DNA of 64,000 nucleotides, from positions 1 to 64,000 of the forward strand of contig JAJUHC010000013.1 in NCBI GenBank assembly GCA_029268065.1. The letters are read 5' to 3'. The DNA is from Clostridiales bacterium (lineage in GTDB: Bacteria; Bacillota; Clostridia; Oscillospirales; Oscillospiraceae). Below are positions 34,702 through 44,969 of the stretch, piece after piece. A program made the translations under genes and the position numbers. The notes beneath the pieces are model-generated. The model did no database searches. It was not told where the DNA came from and was given only the letters and a program-made list of their open reading frames with translations. The first letter of the stretch is position 1; the number at the start of each line of letters is the position of its first letter.

Positions 34702-36372
34702 ATGCTTACGGTTTTGCATATAGAAAATATCGCGGTAATTGAAAAGGCCGATATAGAGTTCGGAAGCGGTTTCAACGTGATGACCGGCGAGACGGGCGCG
34801 GGCAAATCCATCGTCATAGACGCCATCGGCGCTGTTTTGGGCGAGCGAACCTCAAGGGAGCTGATCCGCACCGGTGCGCAGAGCGCTCTCGTCACCGCGG
34901 TTTTCAACGAGCTTCCTCCGGAGCTTAGATGGTTTGAGGAGAATGGGATACTGCCCGACGAAGATGGAAACCTTCTCCTTATGAGGAAAATCACCCCGGA
35001 CGGAAAGAACAGCTGCAGGGTCAACGGATGCCCCGTGACGGTGGCTCAGCTGAAGGCTCTCGGGCGTGAGCTGCTTAATATACATGGCCAGCACGACAGC
35101 CTCCAGATGTTTGACGAGAGCTATCAGCTTGAATTTGTGGACGGCTTCGGACAGATAAGCTCCGAAGCGTACAGAAAAGCATACGGCGAGTACCGCGCTA
35201 TACTCAAGGAAATAGAAGCGCTGACCATGGACGAGTCTGAAAAGGAACGCAAAAAGGATATGCTTAGCTTCCAGATTTCCGAACTTGAGAACGCGAGGCT
35301 CAGAGAGGGCGAGGATGAGGAGCTTGAAGCCCGGAGGCTTTTCCTGAAAAGCGCCGCGAAGAGGATGGAAAGCATAGAGAAGGTCTTTGCCATCTTCGAC
35401 GGAGACGATGAAACCGACGGCGTTTACGCACTGGCTGCAAATGCGGAGCGCCTCCTTGCTTCGGCGCTGATGCGCGGTGATGACGGATTTGGAAAAAACC
35501 TGCTTGACGACGTTTCGGAGCTCTGCCGCTCGGCCTCGGACATACTCGAGCAGCTGCGCGACCTCAGGGACGAGCTGGAGTTTTCCCCCGAGGAGTACGA
35601 TCGCATTGAAACGAGGCTTTCGGCCTTAAACAGGCTTTCAAGGAAATACGGGGGGAATGTAAGGTTTCTCATTGAGTATCTTGAAAAGTGCCGGCTGGAG
35701 CTTGACAATATCGAATACGCCGACGACAGGCTGAGTAAGCTGAGTAAACAGCTCGAGGCAAAAAGAAAAGAGTGTGAGGACCTTGCGGAAAGGCTTTCAG
35801 ACGACAGAAGGAAGGCGGCGAAGCGCCTTCGGGAAAGGGTTCTGGACGAGCTTTTGCAGCTTGACATGCCCAAGGTTCGGCTTGAAATAGCTTTCAGTGA
35901 AAAATCCATGGATATGAGCGGCAAGGATGTCATTTCCTTTGAAATGTCGACGAACCCCGGCGAGAGCTTAAGACCAATTAGCAAAATTGCGTCCGGAGGC
36001 GAGCTTTCGCGCATAATGCTTGCGCTGAAGACCGTCATAGCGGAAAACGACAGGATAGGCACACTGATATTTGACGAGGTTGACAGCGGCGTCAGCGGCA
36101 AAGCCGCGCAGAAGGTGGGGGCCAAGCTGAAGGAAGCGGCGTCGCACCGTCAGGTGATATCAGTCACGCATTTGCCTCAGGTCGCGGCTTATGCCGATGT
36201 ACACCTTAAGGTAACAAAAAATACTGAGGGCGCGCGTACTGATATTAGCGTAAAGCAATTGGACAAGCGGGAACGCGTATCGGAAATAGCCCGCATCATT
36301 TCCGGAGAAAAGGTCACGGATCTGAGCTTAAGGCATGCCGAAGAGATGATATCAATGGCCGGAGGGTATTGA
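34702..36372 (+). CDS. recN: DNA repair protein RecN
   Basis: 556-residue SMC-like ATPase acting at double-strand breaks. Walker A GETGAGKSIVIDAI, a long coiled-coil middle (about 150-370) with two zipper halves, C-terminal signature KIASGGELSRIMLALK and Walker B LIFDEVDSGVSG, then VTHLPQVAAYAD. Length and layout are normal. The spoIVB-spo0A pair that often follows recN is absent; tyrS follows instead. Confidence 0.93.
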   Translation: MLTVLHIENIAVIEKADIEFGSGFNVMTGETGAGKSIVIDAIGAVLGERTSRELIRTGAQSALVTAVFNELPPELRWFEENGILPDEDGNLLLMRKITPDGKNSCRVNGCPVTVAQLKALGRELLNIHGQHDSLQMFDESYQLEFVDGFGQISSEAYRKAYGEYRAILKEIEALTMDESEKERKKDMLSFQISELENARLREGEDEELEARRLFLKSAAKRMESIEKVFAIFDGDDETDGVYALAANAERLLASALMRGDDGFGKNLLDDVSELCRSASDILEQLRDLRDELEFSPEEYDRIETRLSALNRLSRKYGGNVRFLIEYLEKCRLELDNIEYADDRLSKLSKQLEAKRKECEDLAERLSDDRRKAAKRLRERVLDELLQLDMPKVRLEIAFSEKSMDMSGKDVISFEMSTNPGESLRPISKIASGGELSRIMLALKTVIAENDRIGTLIFDEVDSGVSGKAAQKVGAKLKEAASHRQVISVTHLPQVAAYADVHLKVTKNTEGARTDISVKQLDKRERVSEIARIISGEKVTDLSLRHAEEMISMAGGY

Positions 36373-36397
36373 CAAATACAACGGCCCTGTATATAAT
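36369..36397 (+). promoter_or_regulatory. tyrS promoter
   Basis: Consensus TTGACA (36369-36374) and TATAAT (36392-36397), 17-bp spacing, the -35 overlapping the recN stop. Transcription would begin near 36404 at the start of the T-box leader. Confidence 0.85.
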
Positions 36398-36403
36398 GAG
36401 CCA

Positions 36404-36690
36404 AAAGCTGAAGAAAGTACTTATTAAATGCAAGGAAGAGAAGAAGTAACACGCCATTTGCCCGCAAAGAGAGCCTCCGTTTGGTGAGAGGGGGAGGGGT
36501 CACGCGTGCGAATACATCTCGGAGCAGCCGCCCGAAAGCGTAAGCGAGTAGGCGCGCGCCGGGTTCGCCCGTTAAAGCGACGGAGTCAAGAACTCCACGA
36601 TGCCGTTATCGCGAGGTAAGGGCAAACCAGAGGTGGTACAGCGTTTATCAACGCCCTCTGCTCGTTTGAGCGGGGGGCTATTATTATTTG
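36404..36690 (+). promoter_or_regulatory. T-box riboswitch, tyrosine-specific
   Basis: A tRNA-sensing leader in front of tyrS. The AG-bulge element AAGTAAC is near 36447, and the stem I distal part contains GAGAGCCTCCG. The specifier loop reads GAATACATC with UAC (Tyr) at 36513-36515. The T-box sequence AGAGGTGGTACAGCG (about 36630-36645) presents UGGU, which matches the ACCA end of tRNA-Tyr. The competing terminator stem around 36650-36680 is followed by a T-rich TATTATTATTT. Uncharged tRNA-Tyr should favour read-through. Confidence 0.85.
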
Positions 36691-36701
36691 GAGTGAAAAT
36701 T

Positions 36702-37928
36702 ATGACAGTATATGACGAACTGGTGGCGAGAGGACTAATCGCGCAGGTCACGGACGAGCCTGAGATAAGGGAGCTTATCAATAACGGAAAGGCCACGTTC
36801 TATATTGGCTTTGATCCGACTGCCGACAGCCTCCATGTCGGGCATTTCATGGCGCTTTGCCTCATGAAGCGCCTCCAGATGGCGGGCAACCGCCCGATAG
36901 CTCTCATCGGCGGCGGCACCGCAATGATCGGCGACCCCTCGGGACGCACAGATATGCGCCAGATGATGACTCCGGAAATCATCGATCACAACTGCGAGTG
37001 CTTCAAAAAGCAGATGAGCAAATTCATCGACTTTTCGGGCGGAAAGGCAATAATGGCAAATAACGCGGACTGGCTCATGGCCCTTAACTACGTCGAGCTG
37101 CTCCGCGAAGTGGGTTCGCATTTTTCCGTTAACCGTATGCTTACGGCGGAATGCTACAAGCAGCGCATGGAGAAGGGGCTGACCTTTCTCGAATTCAACT
37201 ATATGATAATGCAGAGCTATGACTTCTACGAGCTTTTCAGAAGGTACGGCTGCAGATTGCAGTGCGGCGGCGACGACCAGTGGTCGAACATACTCGGCGG
37301 AACCGAGCTTATACGCCGCAAGCTGGGCGAGGACGCCTACGGGCTTACAATCACCCTGCTTCTGACCAGCGAGGGCAAAAAAATGGGCAAAACCCAGTCC
37401 GGCGCCGTCTGGCTGGGCCCTGAAAAAACCACGCCCTATGACTTCTTCCAGTACTGGCGCAATGTTGAGGACGCGGACGTTTTGAAGTGCCTGCGCATGC
37501 TGACCTTCCTTCCGCTCGATGAAATAGAGAAGATGGAGAAGTGGGAGGGCAGCGAGCTTAATACCGCAAAGGAAATCCTGGCGTTTGAGCTCACCAAGCT
37601 CGTGCACGGCGAGGAAGAGGCAAAAAAGGCAAAAGACGCCGCAAAGGCCCTGTTCTCATCAGGCGGGGACTTATCAAACATGCCTTCAACGGAGCTCGGC
37701 GATTCGGATTTTGCCGACGGGGAAATAGGTATAATAGACATCCTTGTAAGGACCGGGCTTGTATCCTCCAAGTCGGAGGGGAGGCGGGCCGTCGAGCAGG
37801 GCGGGGTTGAGGCGGACGGCAAAAAGGTTTCGGACTTCAACCAGAAATTTGATAGGGACCGTTTTTCAGGCGAAGGAATCATAATCAGAAAGGGCAAAAA
37901 ATCCTATAACCGGGTCTACTCAAAATAA
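36702..37928 (+). CDS. tyrS: Tyrosyl-tRNA synthetase
   Basis: 408 residues from ATG 36702 (TTGGAG upstream); an open frame begins earlier but runs through the T-box. Class I motifs are [12 protein letters not shown] (HIGH equivalent) and [10 protein letters not shown] (KMSKS equivalent), with [13 protein letters not shown] for the tyrosine pocket. A C-terminal S4-like domain is at about residues 340-405 ([20 protein letters not shown]). This is the TyrRS-Z-like arrangement common in Clostridia. Confidence 0.93.
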   Translation: MTVYDELVARGLIAQVTDEPEIRELINNGKATFYIGFDPTADSLHVGHFMALCLMKRLQMAGNRPIALIGGGTAMIGDPSGRTDMRQMMTPEIIDHNCECFKKQMSKFIDFSGGKAIMANNADWLMALNYVELLREVGSHFSVNRMLTAECYKQRMEKGLTFLEFNYMIMQSYDFYELFRRYGCRLQCGGDDQWSNILGGTELIRRKLGEDAYGLTITLLLTSEGKKMGKTQSGAVWLGPEKTTPYDFFQYWRNVEDADVLKCLRMLTFLPLDEIEKMEKWEGSELNTAKEILAFELTKLVHGEEEAKKAKDAAKALFSSGGDLSNMPSTELGDSDFADGEIGIIDILVRTGLVSSKSEGRRAVEQGGVEADGKKVSDFNQKFDRDRFSGEGIIIRKGKKSYNRVYSK

Positions 37929-37973
37929 CACAAGCGCCCGGCGCATTAAAACGCGCCGGGCGCTTGTGTTATT
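37924..37973. terminator. Bidirectional terminator between tyrS and glnS
   Basis: A perfect 21-bp stem (37924-37944 with 37953-37973) with an 8-nt loop fills the entire space between the two convergent genes and includes the tyrS stop codon. It has an A/T-rich base on both sides. Confidence 0.85.
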
Positions 37974-39635
37974 TTACGGCTTGAAGCTGTCCTTCAGCGA
38001 TACGCTGCGGTTGAAAACCGGAGAGCCGGGCTTTGAGTCCCTGTTATCCACGCAGAAGTAGCCGAGCCTCAGGAACTGGAAGTTATCGGGGAACGCGGCG
38101 TTCCCAAGGCAGCGCTCCAGCTTGCAGTTTTTGAGGATTTCAAGCGAATTCGGGTTGATAAAATCGAGGAAATTCCTGTCGGCGGCGTCGGGATCCGGGT
38201 CGGTGAACAGATTGTCGTAAATCCTCACCTCGGCATCAAGGGCCGTTCCGGAATCGACCCAGTGTATGGTGCCGCGGACCTTCCGGCCGTCGGGGGTATT
38301 GCCGCCGCGCGTTTCGGGGTCGTATTCGGCGAGAACCTCGGTCACGTTACCGTTTTCGTCCTTTATGCAGCCGGTGCATTTCACAACGTAAGCGGACTTG
38401 AGGCGCACCTCGTTGCCCGGATAGAGGCGGTTATACTTCTTCGCAGGCTCCTCCATGAAGTCGTCGGCCTCAATCCAGAGATTCTTTGAGAAGGTGACAG
38501 TTCTGGTGCCGTCCTCGGGGTTCTCTGGGTTGTTTTCAACCTCAAACAGCTCGGTCTTGCCGTCCGGGTAATTTGTAACGGTCAGCCTTACTGGCCGCAG
38601 AACCGCCATGACGCGTTTTGCCCTCAGATTGAGGTCGTCCCGCAGACAGTGCTCGAGAAACGCAAAATCGACGGTGCTCGGAACCTTGGATACTCCAATC
38701 CGCTCTATAAAATTCTTAATTGACGAGGGCGTGTAGCCGCGACGGCGAAGACCGCAAAGGGTCGGCATGCGCGGGTCGTCCCAGCCGCTGACGAGCCCTT
38801 CCTCAACGAGCTTTCTGAGCTTGCGCTTGCTCATCACCGTATAATTTATGCTGAGACGCGCGAATTCTATCTGGCGCGGCTTGCAGCTTACGTCGGTGTT
38901 GTTAATCACCCAGTCGTAAAGCGGACGGTGATCCTCGTATTCGAGCGAACAGAGCGAGTGTGTGATGCCCTCAATAGCGTCCTGAATCGGGTGCGCGAAA
39001 TCGTACATGGGATAGATGCACCACTTGTCACCGGTGCGGTGATGATTGACGTACCGAATGCGGTAAAGCACGGGGTCGCGCATATTGAAATTGCCGGAAG
39101 CAAGATCGATTTTAGCGCGCAGGGTCATCGCACCCTCGGGAAACTCACCGTTTTTCATACGCTGAAAAAGCTCAAGGCTTTCTGCGATCGGTCGGTCGCG
39201 GTATGGGCTTGTGGCGGGAGTTGTCAGATCACCGCGCTTGGCCTTGAAATCCTCCGGAGAAAGCTCGCACACGTAGGCAAGTCCCTTTTTTATCAGCCCC
39301 ACGGCAAGCTCATAGGTTTTTTCGAAGTAGTCGGAGCCGTAATAGAATCTGTCGTCCCAGGTGAACCCCAACCATTTGATGTCTTCCTGAATGGCGTCCA
39401 CATACTCGGTGTCCTCCTTGGCCGGGTTTGTGTCGTCCATCCGGAGATTGCAGAGTCCACCGTATTTCTCAGCCGATCCGAAGTTGATGCAGATAGCCTT
39501 GCAATGACCTATATGCAGGTAACCGTTAGGCTCCGGCGGAAAACGCGTATGGACCTTTTTTCCCTCAAACCGACCGCCTTCGCCGATATCCTCCTCTATA
39601 AAAGCATGGATAAAATTTTTAGAAATTTCTTCCAT
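37974..39635 (-). CDS. glnS: Glutaminyl-tRNA synthetase
   Basis: 553 residues. HIGH motif in FPPEPNGYLHIGHCKAICIN, KMSKS equivalent VMSKRKLRKLVEEG, and the GlnRS-specific YPMYDFAHPIQDAIEGITHS and C-terminal two-barrel anticodon domain (FLRLGYFCVDNRDSKPGSPV near the end). Most Firmicutes have no GlnRS and use Glu-tRNA(Gln) amidation, so a full-length GlnRS suggests acquisition by transfer, as seen in some Clostridia. It converges on tyrS. Confidence 0.92.
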   Translation of the reverse strand: MEEISKNFIHAFIEEDIGEGGRFEGKKVHTRFPPEPNGYLHIGHCKAICINFGSAEKYGGLCNLRMDDTNPAKEDTEYVDAIQEDIKWLGFTWDDRFYYGSDYFEKTYELAVGLIKKGLAYVCELSPEDFKAKRGDLTTPATSPYRDRPIAESLELFQRMKNGEFPEGAMTLRAKIDLASGNFNMRDPVLYRIRYVNHHRTGDKWCIYPMYDFAHPIQDAIEGITHSLCSLEYEDHRPLYDWVINNTDVSCKPRQIEFARLSINYTVMSKRKLRKLVEEGLVSGWDDPRMPTLCGLRRRGYTPSSIKNFIERIGVSKVPSTVDFAFLEHCLRDDLNLRAKRVMAVLRPVRLTVTNYPDGKTELFEVENNPENPEDGTRTVTFSKNLWIEADDFMEEPAKKYNRLYPGNEVRLKSAYVVKCTGCIKDENGNVTEVLAEYDPETRGGNTPDGRKVRGTIHWVDSGTALDAEVRIYDNLFTDPDPDAADRNFLDFINPNSLEILKNCKLERCLGNAAFPDNFQFLRLGYFCVDNRDSKPGSPVFNRSVSLKDSFKP

Positions 39636-39704
39636 CGTTTCACTCCTGATTCAACTGATTATTTCCATATTATATACTAAAGAATGAAAAAAGAAAATAT
39701 AATA

Positions 39705-39733
39705 TTTACAAAAACTTTGCGGTTTAGTATAAT
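39705..39733 (+). promoter_or_regulatory. Promoter of the deacetylase gene
   Basis: TTTACA (39705-39710) and TATAAT (39728-39733) spaced 17 bp. They lie inside the longest possible frame, so translation must begin further downstream, at TTG 39771. Confidence 0.7.
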
Positions 39734-39770
39734 ATCAGAGTTATCTACACAGCTTACGGGGGTGCAGGGA

Positions 39771-41339
39771 TTGAAGGGAAGCGTTTTCAAATTAAGACCG
39801 GCGGAAAACGAAGCCCAGGAACCCGCCCCAGATTCCCGTGCTAAGAATTTGAAAAAGCTTTGTCAAAAGGCCATTCACGGGGTTTCCACTTTCATTAAAA
39901 GGACCGCGCAAGCCGTAACCGCGTTTCCGAAACGTTTTTTAAAGGGTACGGCTCGATATATATGGGCGAAAAAAAAGGCAATTCTCAAAACATTCGCCCT
40001 GCTTATCTGCATAATGCTTGTGTTTTCCCTATTGCCTTATCAGGACGCCTCTCCGCGCTACGACGACGTACCCGAAAAGCACTGGGCGTATCAATATATT
40101 ACATATCTGAGCGAAAAAGGCTTTCTTAAGGGTTATATTGGCGGCAAGTTTTCGCCAGACAGCAGCGTGACAGTTGCGGAATTCATCGCGGCAGCCTGCC
40201 GAATGACCGGAATGGATGATACCAAGCTTGAGAAGAGCGGCTATTCTTTTGAGGCAGCGATAAAATACGCCAACTATATGAATTGGGTAAGCGATAAGGA
40301 AGTGCCTTCGGCAGACTATTCACGTCCGATAACAAGGGAGCTTGCGGTAAAGATAGCAATGTCGGCCTTTTTTCCGGATATCGCCAAAGAGGGTTCGGTT
40401 TATTATGCCGCCAATACGGACGGTAAAAATGAGATAGATGCGGTCAATTTGAACAGCATAAGGCTTGCGTATTCGATGGGCATTTTGACGGGCTATGCAG
40501 ACGGAGCCTTCAAAGCCAAGGATAACCTCAGCAGAGCGGAAGCCGCAGCAATGCTTTACAGGGTGTGGTCAAAGTACAATAGGGAGCCGGGCGGGCTGGA
40601 ATCCGTTACCGTACCGATACTGCTGTACCACCATATTTCCAATTCTAAGGGGTACACTACGCCGGAAAAGTTCCGGCAGGATATGGAAAGCCTGAAAAAA
40701 GCGGGTTATAATACAATTTTTTACAGCGACCTTTACGAATATGCGGCTAAAGGCAGGGCTCTCCCGGAAAAACCGGTCATCGTAACGTTTGACGACGGCT
40801 ATTACAGCAACTACGAGTATGCGTATCCTGTGCTCAAGGAGCTTGGCATGAAGGCGGAGATATCTGTGATAGGCTGCTGGGTGGGCATAAAGGAGCTTTC
40901 GGGAGTCATACCGCATTTCAGTTGGAGCGAGGCTCAGGAGATGTACAAATCCGAAACCGTACATATTGAAGCCCATTCTTACAGGATGCATGACTACGAC
41001 CCAAGCGGAAAGGTAACGCGGCACGGGATTTTAAAGCGTCAGGACGAGGACTATGAGCGCTATATAAAAGTCTTGGTAAGTGATACGAAGACGGTGACGT
41101 CGATGATAGAGCAAAATATGGGCTACAAGCCGCTTGCCTATACATATCCCAACGGCTACAACACCCCGCTGAGTGAGAAGATAATGGAATCGCTTGGATA
41201 TAAAATTACGGTGACTATAAAAGAAGGAATAAATACAGTAATAAAGGGCGATACTTCATCACTCATGCATCTGAAGCGTATTGCTGTCGATGACTATAAA
41301 GGCGATGTCGTAAGCCTGATAAACAGAAGATATTTATAA
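39771..41339 (+). CDS. S-layer-homology polysaccharide deacetylase, membrane-anchored
   Basis: About 522 residues from TTG 39771 (CAGGGA and GGGGG upstream; in-frame GTG 39762 possible). A basic cytoplasmic segment is followed by one membrane helix ([19 protein letters not shown]). Then three SLH-type repeats: [20 protein letters not shown], a middle one, and [20 protein letters not shown]. The polysaccharide-deacetylase domain starts at [20 protein letters not shown] and has [17 protein letters not shown] (metal Asp) and [11 protein letters not shown]. It should trim acetyl groups from cell-wall glycans; SLH repeats usually bind the wall. Confidence 0.85.
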   Translation: MKGSVFKLRPAENEAQEPAPDSRAKNLKKLCQKAIHGVSTFIKRTAQAVTAFPKRFLKGTARYIWAKKKAILKTFALLICIMLVFSLLPYQDASPRYDDVPEKHWAYQYITYLSEKGFLKGYIGGKFSPDSSVTVAEFIAAACRMTGMDDTKLEKSGYSFEAAIKYANYMNWVSDKEVPSADYSRPITRELAVKIAMSAFFPDIAKEGSVYYAANTDGKNEIDAVNLNSIRLAYSMGILTGYADGAFKAKDNLSRAEAAAMLYRVWSKYNREPGGLESVTVPILLYHHISNSKGYTTPEKFRQDMESLKKAGYNTIFYSDLYEYAAKGRALPEKPVIVTFDDGYYSNYEYAYPVLKELGMKAEISVIGCWVGIKELSGVIPHFSWSEAQEMYKSETVHIEAHSYRMHDYDPSGKVTRHGILKRQDEDYERYIKVLVSDTKTVTSMIEQNMGYKPLAYTYPNGYNTPLSEKIMESLGYKITVTIKEGINTVIKGDTSSLMHLKRIAVDDYKGDVVSLINRRYL

Positions 41340-41389
41340 ATTACAAATTACAATTGCAGAATACCCAGCAGTCGAAAGGATATGACACA

Positions 41390-44011
41390 ATGAAGGAACT
41401 ACCAAAGATATATGATCCTAAAGCCGTAGAGTCAAAAATATATGATATGTGGGTAAAAGGCGGCTACTTTAAGGGCAGGATAGACCCCGAAAAGGAGCCT
41501 TTCACGATAGTGATACCGCCCCCCAACGTGACCGGTCAGCTTCACCTCGGACACGCCTTTGACGAAACGCTTCAGGACGTTTTGATACGCGTTAAGCGCA
41601 TGCAGGGTTACAGTGCTCTTTGGGTTCCGGGAACCGACCACGCCGGAATCGCGACTCAGATAAAGGTGGAGGAAAACCTGCGCAATCAGGGGGCTTCGCG
41701 CTATGACCTCGGACGCGAGAAGTTCCTTGAAAAGGTCTGGGAGTGGAAGAACCAGTACGGCGACAGGATAGTGCAGCAGCTGAAAATGCTGGGCTCCTCC
41801 TGCGATTGGGACAGGCTCAGATTTACTATGGACGAGGGCTGCTCCAAGGCTGTTCGCGAGGTTTTTGTTTCGCTTTATGAAAAAGGACTTATATACAAGG
41901 GAAACCGTATCATCAACTGGTGCCCCGACTGCCGCACAGCACTGTCTGACGCCGAGGTGGAGCACGAAGAAAAGGCGAGCAGCTTCTGGCACATAAAATA
42001 CTTTGTGAAGGACAGTGACGAGTATGTCGTCGTAGCCACGACGCGCCCCGAGACCATGCTCGGCGACACGGCCGTCGCGGTTCACCCCGAGGATAAGCGC
42101 TACAAGCACCTTGTAGGAAAGACTGTCATCCTGCCGCTGATGAACAGGGAAATACCTGTTATTGCGGACGAGTATGTGGACATGGAATTCGGGACCGGCT
42201 GCGTCAAAATGACTCCCTGTCACGACCCAAACGACTTCGAGGTTGCGCAGCGCCACAATCTTGAGCAGATACTGGTGCTGGATGAGGATGCAAGGATCAA
42301 CAAAAACGGGGGCAAATACGAAGGGCTGGACAGGTACGAGGCCAGAAAACGAGTTGTGAGCGACCTTGAGGCTTTGGGACAGCTTGTAAAGGTCGAGCCT
42401 CACAGCCACAGCGTCGGCGCATGCTACCGCTGCGGCACGACGGTTGAGCCTCTCACGAGCCCCCAGTGGTTCGTGAAGATGGAGCCGCTCGCCAAAGAGG
42501 CGCTGGAAGTCGTAAAGGACGGCAGGATAAGCTTTGTACCCGATCGCTTCGTCAAAAACTATAACAATTGGATGGAAAACGCCCACGACTGGTGCATATC
42601 CAGGCAGCTTTGGTGGGGACATCAGATACCCGCCTGGTACTGCCAGGACTGCGGGCACGTCACGGTCAGCAGGCAGGACCCCGATTGCTGCGAAAAGTGC
42701 AAAAGCAGAAATATCAAGCGCGACGAGGACGTGCTCGACACCTGGTTTTCAAGCGCGCTCTGGCCCTTCTCCACGCTGGGGTGGCCGGACAAGACTCCCG
42801 ACCTCGACTATTTTTACCCGACGAGCGTTCTCGTTACAGGCTATGACATTATCTTCTTCTGGGTCGCACGTATGATTTTTTCGGGCATGGAGCATATGAA
42901 GGAAGTGCCATTTAAGACGGTGCTGTTCCACGGGCTCATCCGCGACGACAAGGGCAGGAAGATGTCGAAATCCCTCGGCAACGGCGTTGACCCGATTGAA
43001 GTCATTGAGAAATTCGGCGCCGACGCGCTGCGCTTCAATATTGTTACGGGCAATAGTCCCGGAAACGACATGCGCTACTACAACGAGCGCTGCGAAGCGA
43101 TGCGGAATTTCGCAAACAAGATATGGAACGCCTCGCGTTTTGTCATGATGAACCTTACGATTGACAAAAACGAGCTGCCTGAAAGGCTTGAGCTTGAGGA
43201 CAAATGGATACTCTCAAAGCTGAACGGTCTGGTCAGGGAAGTAAACGATAACCTCGAAAAATTCGAGCTCGGAATCGCTGCGAACAAGATTTACGACTTT
43301 ATCTGGGACAGCTACTGCGACTGGTATATAGAGCTCACGAAGCCCCGCCTCAACGGTGAGGACGAGACGGCGAGAATCGGAGCTCAAAAGGTCCTGCTCT
43401 ATGTGCTTACGGAAACGCTTAAGCTCCTGCACCCGTTTATGCCGTTTATAACGGAGGAAATATGGCAGGCGCTGCCGCACGATGGCGAGGCGCTGATGGT
43501 AGAAAGGTATCCGGAGTATTCGGAAAAAATAAGCTTCCCGGAGGACGAGGCAAAGTTTGAGATAATAATGAACGCCGTAAAGGCGGTTCGGGCACGCCGC
43601 GCGGAGATGAACGTTCCGCCATCAAAGAAGCCGCACCTTACGATAGTGACCGACAGGCGCGAAGTATTCGAAGCGGGGCGCGTCTATCTTTCAAAGCTTG
43701 CCTTCGCCGGAGAGCTTTCGATTATGGATACCGTTCCCGCGGAAGCCGAAAACATGGTCGGAGTCGTGACCAACGACGCCAAGCTCTATATGCCGATGGC
43801 TGAGCTTGTTGACCTTCAGAAGGAGCGGGAGCGCATCGAAAAGGAGATAAAAGCCTCACAGGAAAACCTTGAGCGCACCGAGGCGAAGCTGAATAATCAG
43901 GGCTTTGTCTCCAAGGCTCCGGAGGCTGTCGTAAAGGCTGAAAAGGAGCGCGCGGAGAAGCTCCGTTCGCTCATAGATAATTTGAAAGAGAGTTTGCGGG
44001 CTCTCAAATAA
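41390..44011 (+). CDS. valS: Valyl-tRNA synthetase
   Basis: 873 residues from ATG 41390 (AAAGGA upstream). HIGH motif [22 protein letters not shown]1 editing domain ([20 protein letters not shown]), KMSKS in [20 protein letters not shown], anticodon-binding helical domain, and a C-terminal coiled-coil ([20 protein letters not shown] and onward) typical of ValRS. Length matches the family. It lies 50 bp behind the deacetylase gene; no T-box is present in the short spacer. Confidence 0.94.
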   Translation: MKELPKIYDPKAVESKIYDMWVKGGYFKGRIDPEKEPFTIVIPPPNVTGQLHLGHAFDETLQDVLIRVKRMQGYSALWVPGTDHAGIATQIKVEENLRNQGASRYDLGREKFLEKVWEWKNQYGDRIVQQLKMLGSSCDWDRLRFTMDEGCSKAVREVFVSLYEKGLIYKGNRIINWCPDCRTALSDAEVEHEEKASSFWHIKYFVKDSDEYVVVATTRPETMLGDTAVAVHPEDKRYKHLVGKTVILPLMNREIPVIADEYVDMEFGTGCVKMTPCHDPNDFEVAQRHNLEQILVLDEDARINKNGGKYEGLDRYEARKRVVSDLEALGQLVKVEPHSHSVGACYRCGTTVEPLTSPQWFVKMEPLAKEALEVVKDGRISFVPDRFVKNYNNWMENAHDWCISRQLWWGHQIPAWYCQDCGHVTVSRQDPDCCEKCKSRNIKRDEDVLDTWFSSALWPFSTLGWPDKTPDLDYFYPTSVLVTGYDIIFFWVARMIFSGMEHMKEVPFKTVLFHGLIRDDKGRKMSKSLGNGVDPIEVIEKFGADALRFNIVTGNSPGNDMRYYNERCEAMRNFANKIWNASRFVMMNLTIDKNELPERLELEDKWILSKLNGLVREVNDNLEKFELGIAANKIYDFIWDSYCDWYIELTKPRLNGEDETARIGAQKVLLYVLTETLKLLHPFMPFITEEIWQALPHDGEALMVERYPEYSEKISFPEDEAKFEIIMNAVKAVRARRAEMNVPPSKKPHLTIVTDRREVFEAGRVYLSKLAFAGELSIMDTVPAEAENMVGVVTNDAKLYMPMAELVDLQKERERIEKEIKASQENLERTEAKLNNQGFVSKAPEAVVKAEKERAEKLRSLIDNLKESLRALK

Positions 44012-44046
44012 TGTGACAAAATTCTTTAACTGAATAACGTATAATT

Positions 44047-44090
44047 CATCGTGTATCGGGAAGACTAAACCGGATACACGATGTTTTTTT
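44047..44090 (+). terminator. Intrinsic terminator after valS
   Basis: An 11-bp stem CATCGTGTATC/GATACACGATG with a 15-nt loop followed by TTTTTTT. Confidence 0.9.
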
Positions 44091-44211
44091 ACATATGGCG
44101 CACAATGCGGAAGCATTGCGGCAAAAAATGAAACCAAAAGAATAATCGTGGCGCGGGACGGAACGCCCGTTAAAGTCGTGCGGATATTTCCGCCGTTTCA
44201 GGGGGATGCGT

Positions 44212-44529
44212 ATGAAAATTGCGACAGAATTCGTTAAGGGAAAGCTCGTTATAAGGCTGCACGGGGAGATCGATCATCATGCCGCAAGGGGACTTATAGA
44301 AAACATCTGCAGCGACATAGACAAATGCCTGCCGAAGGTATGCGTACTGGACATGAAGGACGTGGGTTTTATGGACAGCTCGGGAATCGCCGTATTGGTG
44401 AAAGCATACAAGAGAATGAAGGAGCTCGGAGGTGAACTAAGGGTGCTCAACGTTTGCAATCAGTGCAGGAGGGTGCTTGAAATGTCGGGCCTGGAAAAAA
44501 TCATATGCATGGAGGATATAAAAAGATGA
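44212..44529 (+). CDS. spoIIAA: Anti-sigma F factor antagonist
   Basis: 105-residue STAS protein that, when dephosphorylated, frees sigma F from SpoIIAB in the forespore. The phosphorylated serine lies in KDVGFMDSSGIAVLVKAYKR (Ser56/57). ATG 44212 is set by GGGGG six bases before it; the in-frame ATG 44206 abuts it. First gene of spoIIA, overlapping spoIIAB by 4 bp (ATGA). I see no clear sigma H promoter in the 120 bp upstream. Confidence 0.9.
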   Translation: MKIATEFVKGKLVIRLHGEIDHHAARGLIENICSDIDKCLPKVCVLDMKDVGFMDSSGIAVLVKAYKRMKELGGELRVLNVCNQCRRVLEMSGLEKIICMEDIKR

Positions 44530-44969
44530 ATACGGTCAATTACATAAAAATAGAGTTTCCAAGCAAGTCAAGCAACGAAAGTCTGGCGCGTTCGGTGGCG
44601 GCCTGCTTTGCGGCTCAGCTTGACCCGACGCTGGACGAGCTCGGCGACATAAAAACCGCCGTCAGCGAGGCCGTAACAAACTCTATCGTCCATGCCTATC
44701 CCGATGTGATAGGAAAAATAAGCCTCAGAGGAAGGATTTTTGACGACAATACGCTTGAAATAGTGGTACAGGACTGGGGCCGCGGCATCGAGGACGTTGC
44801 AAAGGCGATGGAGCCGATGTTTACTACGGGCGGGTTCGAACGCTCCGGGATGGGCTTTACAATAATGGAAAGCTTTATGGACAAGCTCAAAGTCAAATCG
44901 TCGTTAGGAAAGGGCACGACTGTAACCATGCGCCGGAGGCTTTCTTACAGATCGGGAAGTTTAAAATGA
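44526..44969 (+). CDS. spoIIAB: Anti-sigma F factor / serine kinase
   Basis: 147-residue GHKL ATPase-like kinase that binds sigma F and phosphorylates SpoIIAA. N box IKTAVSEAVTNSIVHAYPD, G1 VVQDWGRGIEDV, G2 GGFERSGMGFTIMESFMD. The start ATG 44526 has GGAGG upstream and overlaps the spoIIAA stop; the end overlaps sigF. Three-gene order is the classical sporulation operon. Confidence 0.92.
   Translation: MNTVNYIKIEFPSKSSNESLARSVAACFAAQLDPTLDELGDIKTAVSEAVTNSIVHAYPDVIGKISLRGRIFDDNTLEIVVQDWGRGIEDVAKAMEPMFTTGGFERSGMGFTIMESFMDKLKVKSSLGKGTTVTMRRRLSYRSGSLK

Noticed and set aside
41432-42658. 408-codon antisense frame inside valS
   Set aside because: Shadow of valS; no recognisable domain.
44100-44205. 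Sigma H promoter for spoIIA
   Set aside because: GAATAAT is present near 44140, but no acceptable -35 at the right distance, so I do not call it.
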